Source: Paragyromitra xinjiangensis (taxonomy: Eukaryota > Ascomycota > Pezizomycetes > Pezizales > Discinaceae). Taken from it: a stretch of 64,000 nt of DNA. Both the position numbers and the translations under genes were made by a program. The notes under the pieces were generated by a model. It worked only from the letters and a program-made list of their open reading frames with translations. It was not told the origin of the DNA and ran no database searches. The DNA lies in the NCBI GenBank assembly GCA_038503065.1, contig JBCAMK010000003.1:806001-870000 (forward strand), in the 5' to 3' direction. Position 1 is the stretch's first letter, and every line of letters begins with the position of its first letter. Below, one piece after another: positions 1-11,370 of the stretch.

Positions 1-2586
1 ACGTCTGTCCCAGCAACGTCCACAACACCCCGGAAACTCTCTATACCGAAGCCGATCATCTCTCCTCCTACTCTCGCATCGAAGCCATCGACTATCACAC
101 CACCCTCACCCATGTTGGCATCTCGATAACCCCCTACCATGCCGGCCACGTTCTCGGAGGCGCCATGTTCTTTATCGAAATCGCCGGCCTCAAAATCATG
201 TTCACCGGCGACTACTCCCGCGAAGATGACCGACACTTGGTTTCTGCCGAAGTCCCGCGCGAGAAGCCTGACCTCCTCATCTGTGAATCTACCTACGGCA
301 CAGCAACCCACATGCCACGGCTGGAAAAGGAGGCCCGCCTCATGAAAATGACGACAGATATCCTAACGCGTGGTGGCAGGGTCCTTATGCCGGTTTTTGC
401 GCTCGGTAGGGCGCAGGAATTACTACTGATCCTAGACGAATACTGGGAGAAGCATCCGCAGTTCCAGACTTACCCTATCTATTATGCCTCTAACCTGGCC
501 AGGAAGTGTATGGATGTGTATAGGACGTATATCAACACCATGAACGATAAGATAAAGAAAGCCATGTTTGAAGGTGACGGTAGGAACCCCTGGGACTTTA
601 GATGGGTGAGGAGCTTGAAGACCATAGATAGGTTTGAGGACGTGGGCGGGTGTGTCATGTTGGCCAGTCCGGGAATGATGCAGGTAATGACCCTTTTGAT
701 CCTTCGGTGGAACTCACGTTTCTTTTCCTTGTCGCTCTATACGTTTCTTCGACATGTCAAATGTCACTACATCTATATTATATGGGTTTTTGGTGTGGTT
801 CGGAGGATAAGAGCAGATCGTTATCGGTCTCGGGGTTCAACACCTCATATCGCCAGTGGTACATCTGTACGGCTACGAATATATGCTTCTCTCGCAAGTT
901 CATTGTTTGCCGTGGAAATACTGGTTCCCTCTCTATATCACCTTGATATTTATGATGTTGTTAAAATAAATATACGCCTTTTCCATCATCATCATCATCA
1001 TCATCATTGTTCTGCCCACAACCATGTATATCAGAGTGTTTGCTTGCCTGGACGCACCTCCCGCCCATACCTATCTGTATCAAACCCCCCTCACTAACAC
1101 CCTTCGTCAACCCTAGAATGGCGTTTCTCGCGAACTCCTCGAACGCTGGTGTCCCGACCCTCGCAATGGTCTTATCATAACCGGCTATAGCGTCGAAGCC
1201 ACCATGGCCAAGCAGATAATGAACGAGCCAACTGAAATCCCCGCCATCATGACGGCTAACCGCGGTGGCGGCAACCGGCGTGGCGATGGTGATGGATCCC
1301 AGGTGATGATTCCTCGGCGCTGCAGCGTCGAGGAGTTGAGTTTTGCGGCACATGTGGATTACGGGCAGAACTCGGGGTTTATTGAAGAGGTGGGAGCAAA
1401 GGTAGTGATCTTGGTCCATGGGGAGCATAATAATATGGGCCGGTTGAAGAGTGCACTATTGAGTAAGAATAGCGATAAAAAAGATAAGGATAAGGTGAAG
1501 ATATATAGTCCAAAGAATTGCGAAGAGTTACGGATTCCGTTCAAAGGGGATAAAGTTGCCAAAGTGAGGACTACCCTTCCTTGTATTTTATTTTCAGGCT
1601 GGAGGACTCATTAACACGGTTATCTGCAATAGGTCGTTGGCAAACTTGCCCAAAAACCGCCCCCCACAGCATCCCTCGCAATGCAACTCCAGAAAGAACA
1701 GCTCCTCACAGGTGTCCTTGTTCAAAATGATTTCAAGCTCTCCCTCATGGCTCCTGACGATCTCCGCGAATATGCCGGCCTCACCACCACCGTCGTAACT
1801 TGCCGTCAAAAAGTGCCCATGTCCGTTGCGGGTGTTGGCCTAGTACGGTGGAGCCTAGAGGGCATGTTTGGCGCCGTTGTAAACCTCGAGGACGATGATG
1901 AGGAAACTAAAGATCAAAAGATTTTGGAAGAGGATGATGAAGATATGTACGGGGGTGAAAAGACTAAGCTCACCGGGAGAACATTCAAGGTGATGGATTG
2001 TGTGACGGTTAGGTGCATGAAGGGGTATGTGGAGCTAGAGTGGGTGGGGAATGTGTTGAATGATGGGATTGCAGATGCAGTTTTGGCTGTACTTATGACG
2101 TTGGAAAGTAGTCCAGCCGCAGTTAAATGTGAGTATCCCTACGATCCCATCCCCCGGCCTAAGAATTACTAATTCCCAACGATAGATTCCACCAAACCTC
2201 ACTCACACAATCACTCTCACGCCGAAACTCCCAAAGAAATATCTCCGCACGCTCATATCACCCCTAGCCAGCGCCTCGAGCGAATCCTCATGTTCCTCGA
2301 AGCTCAATTCGGTGAATGCGTCACTCCTCTCGAGCCTGGCGCGCGCCCTGCAAACCATCCCAAAGAGATCACAGAGGAGGAAGACGAAGATATGAACTTG
2401 GAGAAAATGAAACAAGTTGTGCCGGGTGTCCAAATTAAGATTGATAGCATGGTTGCGAATGTCTGGTTCGAGACACTGGATGTCGAGTGTAGGAACGAGA
2501 GCTTGAGGATGAGGATTAAAACGGTCGTTGAAAGGGCAGTAGAGACTGTAGCGCCGTTTGTGGATTTGGTGGGCAGAGGATTCTAG
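1..2586 (+). CDS. YSH1: mRNA 3'-end processing endonuclease Ysh1/CPSF73 (5'-truncated by window edge)
   Basis: This is the zinc-dependent endonuclease of the cleavage and polyadenylation factor, which cuts pre-mRNA 3' ends in the nucleus. The window opens inside the metallo-beta-lactamase domain. Visible landmarks in order are [14 protein letters not shown] [31 protein letters not shown], the motif-A region [21 protein letters not shown] of the beta-CASP domain, SPGMMQ, AHVDY (motif B) and LVHGEHNNM (motif C), then the Ysh1 C-terminal domain. Exons inferred: 1-683, 1117-1563, 1633-2128 and 2186-2586, stop TAG. The joins restore [17 protein letters not shown] and [13 protein letters not shown], both typical of the family. 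The first intron is 433 bases, much longer than the others, and carries a CAT microsatellite. The start codon and N-terminal exon(s) lie outside the window. Seen: motifs and frames. Known: family role. High confidence. Confidence 0.95.
984..1007 (+). repeat. (CAT)8 microsatellite in YSH1 intron
   Basis: Eight uninterrupted CAT units sit inside the 433-base first visible intron of YSH1. They read as poly-His or poly-Asp in shadow frames but are not coding. Confidence 0.9.
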
Positions 2587-5500
2587 GGAGGATTAATTGG
2601 GTTTATGTAATTCGGGTCCTACAGAGGAAATAATGGCGTTGTCTTCTAATCTTCTATTTCCTAAACTTCATGGAATTCAGTTTTTCTTTCTTTTCTTTAC
2701 TAGGGGAACCAATTCGTAGCAAGGATTCTTTTTTTCTTTTTTTCGTTCCTCGGGTTACCTCGGATAGAAAATTATATACTGCACTGGGACAAAAATTTTC
2801 GTTGCCCAGACCGAGAAGAACCGCGTCAACGGCCAAAAACAAATAGCGGTTTTCTTAAAAGGTCTAGAATCGAGATTAACGTTTGATTACCTTCCAAGAG
2901 GTTTGAAAGCCTTTTTTATGGAGTAACTCGAGATATCAACTTAATAACAGTATTTGTGCCTAGTGTCCATGAGTTAAATTAAAACGAAGTCGAGTGATAA
3001 GTCATGATTGAACCGAAAGGGTCGCACTTATGTGAGGAATAAGAGCAAAATAGTCTTTACATTTCACAGCTAAAATCTAGAATTGCCAGCAGGTGAGTCT
3101 ATGTTGCACGATATTACGGTTGGAATTGTGCACTCATTATCGCGAATTGACTGTGCAGTAGGAAGTTTTTTTCCTTGATTTTAGACGGAGCTGATAGCTC
3201 TGAGACAAGCGGAGAAATACGAAATACGAGGCGCGGGAGATCGCGGAGCAACTTCCTTGGGAGGTATTCTGTGATTTATCCCTTGTTCCTGAAACACCAC
3301 GAAAGGGAATTCAGGATGGACTTTGCTGCTTAAATTTAAGAAAATAAACACTCAAAAGGTAGTTGTAGAAAACCCAAGTCGATAAATCCCTCGCTTTCGT
3401 TATACGACTAAAGATAGAGATAGCTATTTAGTCACAACAAGAGCTTCTATGGTGGAAAAAAAACTTGATTCTTCGACCAGTGACTGACTGACAACCAGTG
3501 ATGAGGTATTTCCAGTCCTGAGCTTTCTTCTTGGCCCAAGAACCCTGGGACTCTCTCAAGCTGTGCCGTCCGCGAGATAATGCCATTATCGTTTTTTATC
3601 CCATACACTGCATGTAGTGAAAGCACCAGTTACATATGTATGCACTTGAGGTCGTGGCGCCAGACAGGAGGTGGTACCAGATAATATACATGTAGTGCAC
3701 GTGCACAAACCACCTATCTTAGGCCGGTAACTTTTCATCATAGGGATAACATTAAAAACTCTCCAGGAGACACGAAAGTTGGGCTCAAAAATAACTGATA
3801 ATACATTTATAATATCGCACATCTATTTTTGGGGTTCTCATTCGTTGTCAACATAAAGCGCCAGCCCCCCCATAGGGTATACGCCATTCAGAACCCAAAG
3901 AATACTATATTCTCACTAGAAGTTAGCGGATAGTGGATGATAAAACTAGATAGGCTTTTTACGAGGGTGGTTGTGAGCTACCAGTACCTTCAACAGCAAT
4001 CAGAAGTATATCAAGAAATGATACACCAGAGGACCCCACTAGACCCACCCGGTGGGTAGGAACTACCAGCAGGTTTCTCACAGGAACACCATTCTGCTTT
4101 TGGGATCAGATCCATAACGTTGGGAATGTGGCTACCGCAGCCGAGCCAAGTTTTGCCGGCTGCGAGGACGCGAAAATACAAAAGTTAGCCAGCACATTCA
4201 AGCTTAAGTTAAAACCTCGGCCTGGGCAACCGAGAGGGGATAGCAAGTCATCGGGAGGTGGGCTTACAGCAGGTGAGGCAAGTGGTCTTTCTACACATGT
4301 TGGGTTTAAAGTTGCTGCAGAACTAGGTAATGGAGTAGAGGTTATTAATGCGAATATGATAAGAGACCAATACCACAGCGGTATTTGTACTCGCGGAGAG
4401 ATCTACTCTACACGTTATGAGACCGACATGTTCGGCGAGCTGTGAACTCTTTGAACGCCGGACAGTAGCTGTCTATCCCAAAGTCACCGCTTTGGTCGGC
4501 GATCTGATAACAAACTAGACATAAAAGATCACCAAGATTAGGTTAGATCTTGATTCCTGAAGTGAGTAGCCGCTTTCCGAGGGAGGCGCAGGGCTTATAA
4601 GTCACAACCAACTCGAATGCATTGTAAGTAAAAACGGTATCAAGTTTACTTGAGTCTCGGAGCCTTCCTCGAAATTTCTGTGCGCGAATTTAATCCCCGA
4701 AGTGCACATACCCAGGTCCGGTGAGGCTGGAGTCTGGATTTCAGGAGTTTGATATTCGCCGGGTTAGAGCCTTGGCATCCCTTTCGGGGCCACTTGTAAT
4801 CTGTTACACAACTGTGAAACATCAGCCGCTGAGAGACATCCCTCGGTGGCTAGATATTCCGACGTTACAACATATTCCAGAAATCACACCACTACTACAT
4901 ACAACACTTTGTCAGTTCTCCAAGGTTTACCCCCCCAACGGCAAAATTTGTGAGGACTCAACCACAACTCGATACGGATTTCCATGGCTGTGCAGTGTGG
5001 CTGCCTTAATTCGATGCGCTCTGTTCAATTTACTCCTGCACCGCTACATTTTTCCGCCAAGTGTCAGGACCGAGGAAAATTTTCTCCCCACGTCAACCCT
5101 TTGGGCTTTCGAAATTGGAAATGAGGCTCCAGCAATCACTGCTTTGCTTTGGTGCATCCACTCTCGAGATTACTAGGCTCTGAAGCGCCGTTGCCGTAGT
5201 GCAATTCCTCTGATCATACGACTTTAACTAGGTGCTTTTATCCTAGAATCAATTCGAGCTGGTAGCCGCGCCTATGGGTTATCCCTATGACAAACTTTGC
5301 CTAGAGCACTGTGGAGCGTCCCGGAAGCATGATCCTAATACCAAATCTTGGAACCACTGTCGTGAAAACACAAGGATTCGTATACCTTGGACTCATATAC
5401 GTGGTTCCAGCATCAAGATAGCATGACCACTCCCGAATATTCCCTTTTTCTCCCCTTCATTCCTAGTTCTTTCGAATTCAGAAGAAACTTGGTCTCTGCG

Positions 5501-6376
5501 GCTCACCCCTCCACGAGAAAGAAGCGGTATTGATATCTGTAGGGCAAAAAGCTTGCTGCAACCGCTAGCACAATACGACGACTCGGAAGGTGTCTCCGCT
5601 GTCTCGTGCAGTAAACAATATATAAACAAAAAGCGGAAATTTTTTTCGCATATCAACTAGTTCGGTTGGCATCGGTTAATGGACTCGACGATAAACGCGC
5701 ACGAACCTTGTCTCAGGGGATCGTCCATCATTTTTTTATATCCCTCAGTTGCAGTGGATCTATTGAGCAATGGGTTCCATACAAAAGCCTGTGGCGGTTT
5801 ATATCGCCAAGAATAGTTCGCTGCCCGTTACCCTCCAGCCCCCAATTAGCCTACTCGCGTGTAATTTTTTGTTTTCTTACTTCATCCTCTTGAGGACCCC
5901 TTTTGTGTGTCGACAATGACTCGACATTAGTCCAGCTCAGGACATTCCAATCCGCACAGGCATCTCGATTCGAGCATGCCAGCAGGTTGCCGTCTGTGGG
6001 CGAGTAAATACACGACAACGGTCCGTCCCACATCAACATCGTGGGCCTTCCCTACGGGCCTGATGTTTGGTAGTATCCTCTTCGGAAGATGAGCCGTCGG
6101 CTGCCTACTTGCGTAATAGCACACTGTACATAAGAATTGGTTCGATGAGGGGTTATTTTTTCAGCGTGCCACTCTGAGGGCACGCGAGCAACAACCGTGG
6201 AAGTATTAATTAGCCGTACCTCCTCTACGATAATCTATTTTTTTCCTCAGATCCCAAGAACTATCTATTTTACTCACCCATATCCCCATATCCCAGTGCC
6301 TCACAATACTGCCTCGCATCTGACAGCCACGTGCTTCAATATTTAACAGCAAGGTTCCCGAAGGAAGCAACTCTTC
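2587..6376. other. gene-free stretch of 3.8 kb
   Basis: This is the downstream region of YSH1 and the distal upstream region of the F-box gene. Open frames at 4128-4445 and 4721-5176 both begin with GTG, have no visible splice partners and resemble no family I know. A TACATGTA palindrome lies at 3687-3694. No RNA gene or mobile element was recognised. Confidence 0.5.
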
Positions 6377-6484
6377 ATGGCGTGGTCTGACCTTCGCCCC
6401 GATTTTTCTTATATCTGCTATATTCCTTTACTTCTTTTATATCCACTTTATGTGTATTTTTGCTCGAGGAATATAAGAGCGAAA

Positions 6485-8519
6485 ATGTCTCAAAAGCATA
6501 GAATAGAGCACGGCATCCGGTCAGCTAGGCACGGAGACATCGAACTCAGTAAGTCAGCTCCCATCGATCGATCGACTTTTTGCGCCTTCTTTTTCGTCTT
6601 TGCTTTTTCCCCCACCTTTTTCCCTCCCTTCTCGAAAAAAAAAGGACTTAGTGTCCATGCGTACTGCAAAACAATGCTAATCATTTTGTAACTTAATAGC
6701 CTCCACAAATATCTTCCCTGAAGCTCGTCGCCGCCGTGTTGATGATGGGCTACAAATACTTGCTAAACCACTGTCGATACCCACCAATACTCAACCTGGT
6801 ACAGTACAACACCCTTGGCCTCAAGTTTGGTCCTCTGAAGCCGAAGCAACTTTCACCGGATTTTTGGGGTTCCAAGCCGCCGCGGCGGAAGGAGAAGAAC
6901 ATTCTCATTCAAACACATTTTATATCCCTGAAACACCCAAGAACTGGAATCACCAACACCAGAATCAATATCATGAACTCATCCAAAAGGCACTTCCGGT
7001 GGCTCCGAGTCTACCAGCAAGGCAACGAGGGCTTCCAAGTTTGCCAGCTGAAATACATCTACAAATTATCAAAAACCTGCTTCCTTCATCGGAAGCGTCT
7101 AGAGCAGTCACAGAATATGCGCCAGGCTGCGGGCTCTGCCATTTATTTCAAATTTCCTCGCTATGTAGAGTTAATCGGTTCTACTACTCTATCGTCTCAG
7201 AATTACTGTATACCAACCTACCCTTAAACGTATCGACAGAGCTATTCCCGTTCGATGGCTCGACTCTTTGTGAACAACACCACCACCTCTCCTCGAAACC
7301 ATTGCAACTGGAAAAACGTATCCCATTGCTTCTGCGAACACTGCGGGAAAGGGCTGATTTAGCTATATCTGTCAAAGGGCTACATCTTCCACCGAGTATC
7401 AACTGCTGGCTCACATGTGCTCTCGAAAAGACACTATTGCCAGCTCTGGTCCAGCGTTGCGAAAATGTGGAGATCATTCGCGGGACCGAACAGTTGCACG
7501 AACGTCAGTTCTTTTCAGCCGAGCATTATTGTCTTGATGGAGAGGACCCAGCGCAGCATGGTATTCTTGCGAAGACTATAGTAGAAAAGCAGAGCTTGAC
7601 AAGGGTTATTTGGAGAGGTGGTGATGCCGGAAACAGGCGAAGTGTTTGGACAAGGGTTTTCGACGCACACCCAGATATGAGAGGAGTTGGGTTCGTTGAA
7701 TTACATAGGAACTGGAGTGGCTTGAAGGAACTGGGTTTCTTTGGGGTTAGAGGGCTTACGGTATCGGAAGTGAAGGTCATTTTTGAGGGGTTACCGGGTC
7801 TACAGAAGTTTGGGATCGGTGATGTGAGGAGGAAGGTGGTCAAGACGGATCAGAGGGGTCTTGGGCACGGAGATTCAGCAGTAAGAGAGGCAAGAAGGGA
7901 GGTGGGGGAGAGATTTCTGTCAATTTTGGAGGTGTTGCCGAGAGGAGTACGGAACGTTGGCTTTTCTGATATTGACGATGAGGATTTCGTCGTTGGTGTT
8001 GGGAAATGGGTGGCCGAGAGAGTCACGACAAGTGAGGGATCGCACGAACTACGTGAGGCAAAGCCCACCTACTTTGAGCGCCTTACCTTTTCGAGGGTCT
8101 GTTTCACGCCACAGAATCTGAAGTCCCTCTTTACGTCATTAGCCATTGAGGACGATAACAGCAGGTACAACTACTCGAGGAGCGCAGTCAAGGATCTCCG
8201 AGTGTCCAATTTCGAGAAAAAGGATAGATTTCTGGATAGCGATATCGAAACTACTCTATTTTCGCTGGGAGAGGTGGCCTTGAGAGGACTTGAGAGACTT
8301 TGTTGGGGTATTGGAAGTTCTAAAGACCCAGAAGAAACTATCGGGAAGGCGGGTATCTTGAAGGGTGCTTTGAATAGAGGATGGTTCAAAACACTGGAAG
8401 AGGTGCTCGTGGAGTCTGATCCAACCCCAGTGGATGTCATTGAGGCCTGTAAGGGTAGGGGTTTGCGCTTGGAGGAATTTCGAGATATCAAACGGCAGTC
8501 CGGGATGGTGGAATGGTAA
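6485..8519 (+). CDS. F-box-like protein with leucine-rich C-terminal region, 627 aa
   Basis: This is a probable substrate-recognition subunit of an SCF-type ubiquitin ligase. Two exons are inferred: 6485-6548, intron 6549-6699 (GTAAGT...TAATAG), and 6700-8519, giving 628 codons with stop TAA. After a polar N-terminus, a segment near residues 133-175 (LPSLPAEIHLQIIKNLLP, then CRVNRFYYSIV) matches the fungal F-box-like pattern. The remainder has irregular leucine-rich strand-helix units such as LKELGFFGVRGLTVSEVK and LERLCWGI, as in fungal F-box/LRR proteins. Start choice: the ATG at 6485 has an A-rich context (AAAATG). An in-frame ATG at 6377 would add 36 residues containing a hydrophobic IPLLLLYPLYVYF stretch, so a membrane-anchored form cannot be excluded. 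The substrate is unknown. Confidence 0.8.
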
Positions 8520-11370
8520 CCCAGTCATTATTATATTTCCTTTGTTTTACGGTTTATTTGTGTTTGTATATGTGGATAGAGCATTTACCCCGCTGGTCGG
8601 TTTATAGAATGTGGGCTGTAAAGTTTGGACGGAAAAGTTTGGGTGGAAAATGAATATGGTGTTTGGGGGTTTTTGTTAAATTTTCTCTATGTTAATACAG
8701 CTGTGCTGTAACACCTAATCACCACACTTTTCTCTTATATATGGTTACATGATGTACCAAGCGGTTTGAATACGAAATTAGATCGTTACTCTTCTCTACT
8801 CCATACTTACCGAAACGTGGCCCTGTCATTTATTTGCCGTGGACTAGGTGATCTGGTTGGGTTTCCGTACGCGTTTTGAAACTCACGTAGGAATTTCTCC
8901 CCCAAGCTACTGCCACAAGCATTCGTCCTATTTACAATAATTTGGTCAGACATGTATACGTTTCTCTATTCACATTGAGTGTGTGGGTGATACGTTTCGC
9001 TTCGTTTGTACTACCCGGAAAAGGTGGTTGTGTGACATGGTTTGCTTATTTCGTGTTAACTGGAACCTCTAACTGCTACGTAGAGTAGAGTACATAAGGA
9101 AAAGCAGGGATAAAACAAGTTAGGTGGACTTTTCGCCCCGGTCGAGTTATATATCTCCCCAGTAGAAGTAGGTACGTGACACAAGCATAACCCACAGTAA
9201 GTAAATCCATACGTCATCTCGAGAAGGTCATGCTAAGCATTTGATAGGTAAACATCTTGGGTCACATTTTCGAGATGCATCAAGTCGTTTAATTGGGGCC
9301 TGCCTTATGGGTGGAGTACATATGCACATCCGATCTCGCTTAGGCAGGTCGTGGCTTCAGATATACCATAGTATCTAACGGTATTTTATCTGCAAAATTC
9401 AATGAAAACTTTCAATCGCTATCCGTTGCGGTGTATTTTGTCACACATCTTCCACTCCCTTTTTTCTGTCCCGGGGAAACCTTAGCAGACTGTTTTCCCT
9501 AAAAAGAAGTCTTTATAGGCCTAGGTGCATATCCACACACGCACAGTAGTAGACCCACCGAATACCTCTATAAAGAAACTGCAGGGCTAGTTATTAGCTC
9601 TGCCCCCACGTAAAGAAAAGGGTGATAGAGAAAGAAACCCCAACCTGTTGAATCGAGGAATGGAACGAGCTCAGTTTCCGGCCCCGCCAACGGCAAACCC
9701 TCCTCATGCTGCTTCTACACTTCCTACATCTCGCGTTTACGCCTCTACCGTACCTACATGATCTCTTGTTAACCTCAGCGACTCCATTGTAGGTTATTGG
9801 TACAAGGCAGGAGTTGGATTTGAGGCCATAGTACCTAGTGCATGTGTCTGCAGCTATTCCGAAATGCCTTCCAACAAAGAAGTCATGATATTTTATGTCA
9901 CCTTTTGGTAAATGGATGCTCCCATCCCCTACGACTCGAGTAATCTAGAAAACCACAGCTACCCCTTATCCAGCGACCAGGATGGTCGCTTCCCCCACGC
10001 TGCTGACTACCTCGCCATTACTACAAGACTTCCGGTTCAAGATAGCTAGTTAGGCTTCTCCAAGATTATCCCTCTCCAGTATAAAACCACTTTCGTGGGA
10101 AGGTTGCGTGTGCCATGAAGCTGGCGAGAAAGCATCGAGTGATAAACTGTGTAACAAATGCACGATTTTCCAAATATCATTTAGTTGACTAGGGCCTACT
10201 TCCGTATCCACTAGAGGGTATAACCGTGTTAAATGCGTTGTTATCGCTTATTATTGCTCGTATCTATAGTTTACCCGGAAGTCCGACCCTATTTGTTGGC
10301 TTGTTAGGCAAAGCTATGCCCTGAACGAAGTGCCAGTTTAATTTTATGCTTTTTCCCGTTTCATAGCCCTATAGCTAAGAAAACATGTCTTCTTCTATAG
10401 GTACCCCATAGAGGAATTCCTAGGAGATGTTCCTGTAGTTTTCTGTGCCTCAAATGCTTAGATAAAGCCCTTTGGAAGAAGTGGAAGGATTTTCTGAAGA
10501 ATGAACTTGCCAATGGAGGAGGCACTCTTATTCATGTTGCGAAAATGCTTGGCAATCTTTCGGCCCAGATGGAAATCATTTCGATTTGTATTCCAAAAAC
10601 AGCTTTTTTCAAACATTCTTAATACTGAATTGTCACTAAATTTTGTTTTCATGGCATCAAGCTTTTTTATGTTCTGGTATCCTTTTCTCTTCGCCTTCTT
10701 ATATCTACATGTATCGTTGCACCTTTCTCTCGTCTCATAATCTTTATTGGTCCATCAAGAGAGGTTTCAGCCAAGAGTTCAGGGCTTGGCGAGCTGTTTG
10801 ACTTTGTATGTTTGGCTGTGATTTCATTTTCTAGCGGCAGCTGGAACGTGTTTCAAGGGGTAGTTAATGAAGTCATTTTGGGAAACTGACGCTTGCTGGC
10901 TGGCTGTCGTTGACCAAGACCTAGGCTCGGGTGGGTGGCAACCAATCAATCTCGTGTTCCTGGATGTTCGGACCCTTGGCACAAGCCACAGCACCCATAA
11001 TAGCGTCACCGCGAGAAAGCTTGCTTAGCTTTATCTGGGAAGCCTGCTGCTCTCATTTCCTTGCTGCAGCAAACATCTACCGTCAACTTCACGTCGTCAC
11101 GACTCTTGTCTTGATTTCTTTCTCTTTTCTCCACGTTTTATTTCCGTTCTTTTGTCAATCTTCTGTGTCCCTAGAAGGAGCACGTCCTCCCTTTTCTATC
11201 TTACCTTTCTCTCAAAGCTCAGATTTCTCTCCCGTTGTAATAGCTTGGAGCCCTAGCCTACCACCAACAACCACTTGACCCTACTGTCACGACAACCATT
11301 GCATCGCCTCCCCATAGTAGGGACACAACGAAAACCATCCAATCTCTCATCACCTAACACAACCGCAGCA
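8520..11370. other. gene-free stretch and CSC1 promoter/5' leader
   Basis: No supported gene was found in this 2.85 kb. Short frames around 10458-10740 and 10824-11278 lack family similarity. The last 250 bases before 11371 are pyrimidine-rich (repeated CTCT/TTTCT runs), as in many fungal 5' leaders, and likely hold the promoter and 5' UTR of the channel gene. A TACATGTA palindrome lies at 10706-10713. Confidence 0.5.

Noticed and set aside
961..1428. Minus-strand frame with poly-Asp opposite YSH1
   Set aside because: It is a shadow of the CAT microsatellite and YSH1 exon.
4128..4445. Open frame of 105 codons with protein-like composition
   Set aside because: It begins at GTG, not ATG, and has no upstream exon or domain. 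It is left as unassigned.
4721..5176. Open frame of 151 codons
   Set aside because: GTG start, no motif and no splice structure.
10458..10740. Overlapping hydrophobic frames on both strands
   Set aside because: AT-rich sequence readily gives Phe/Leu/Lys-rich frames; no support from either strand.
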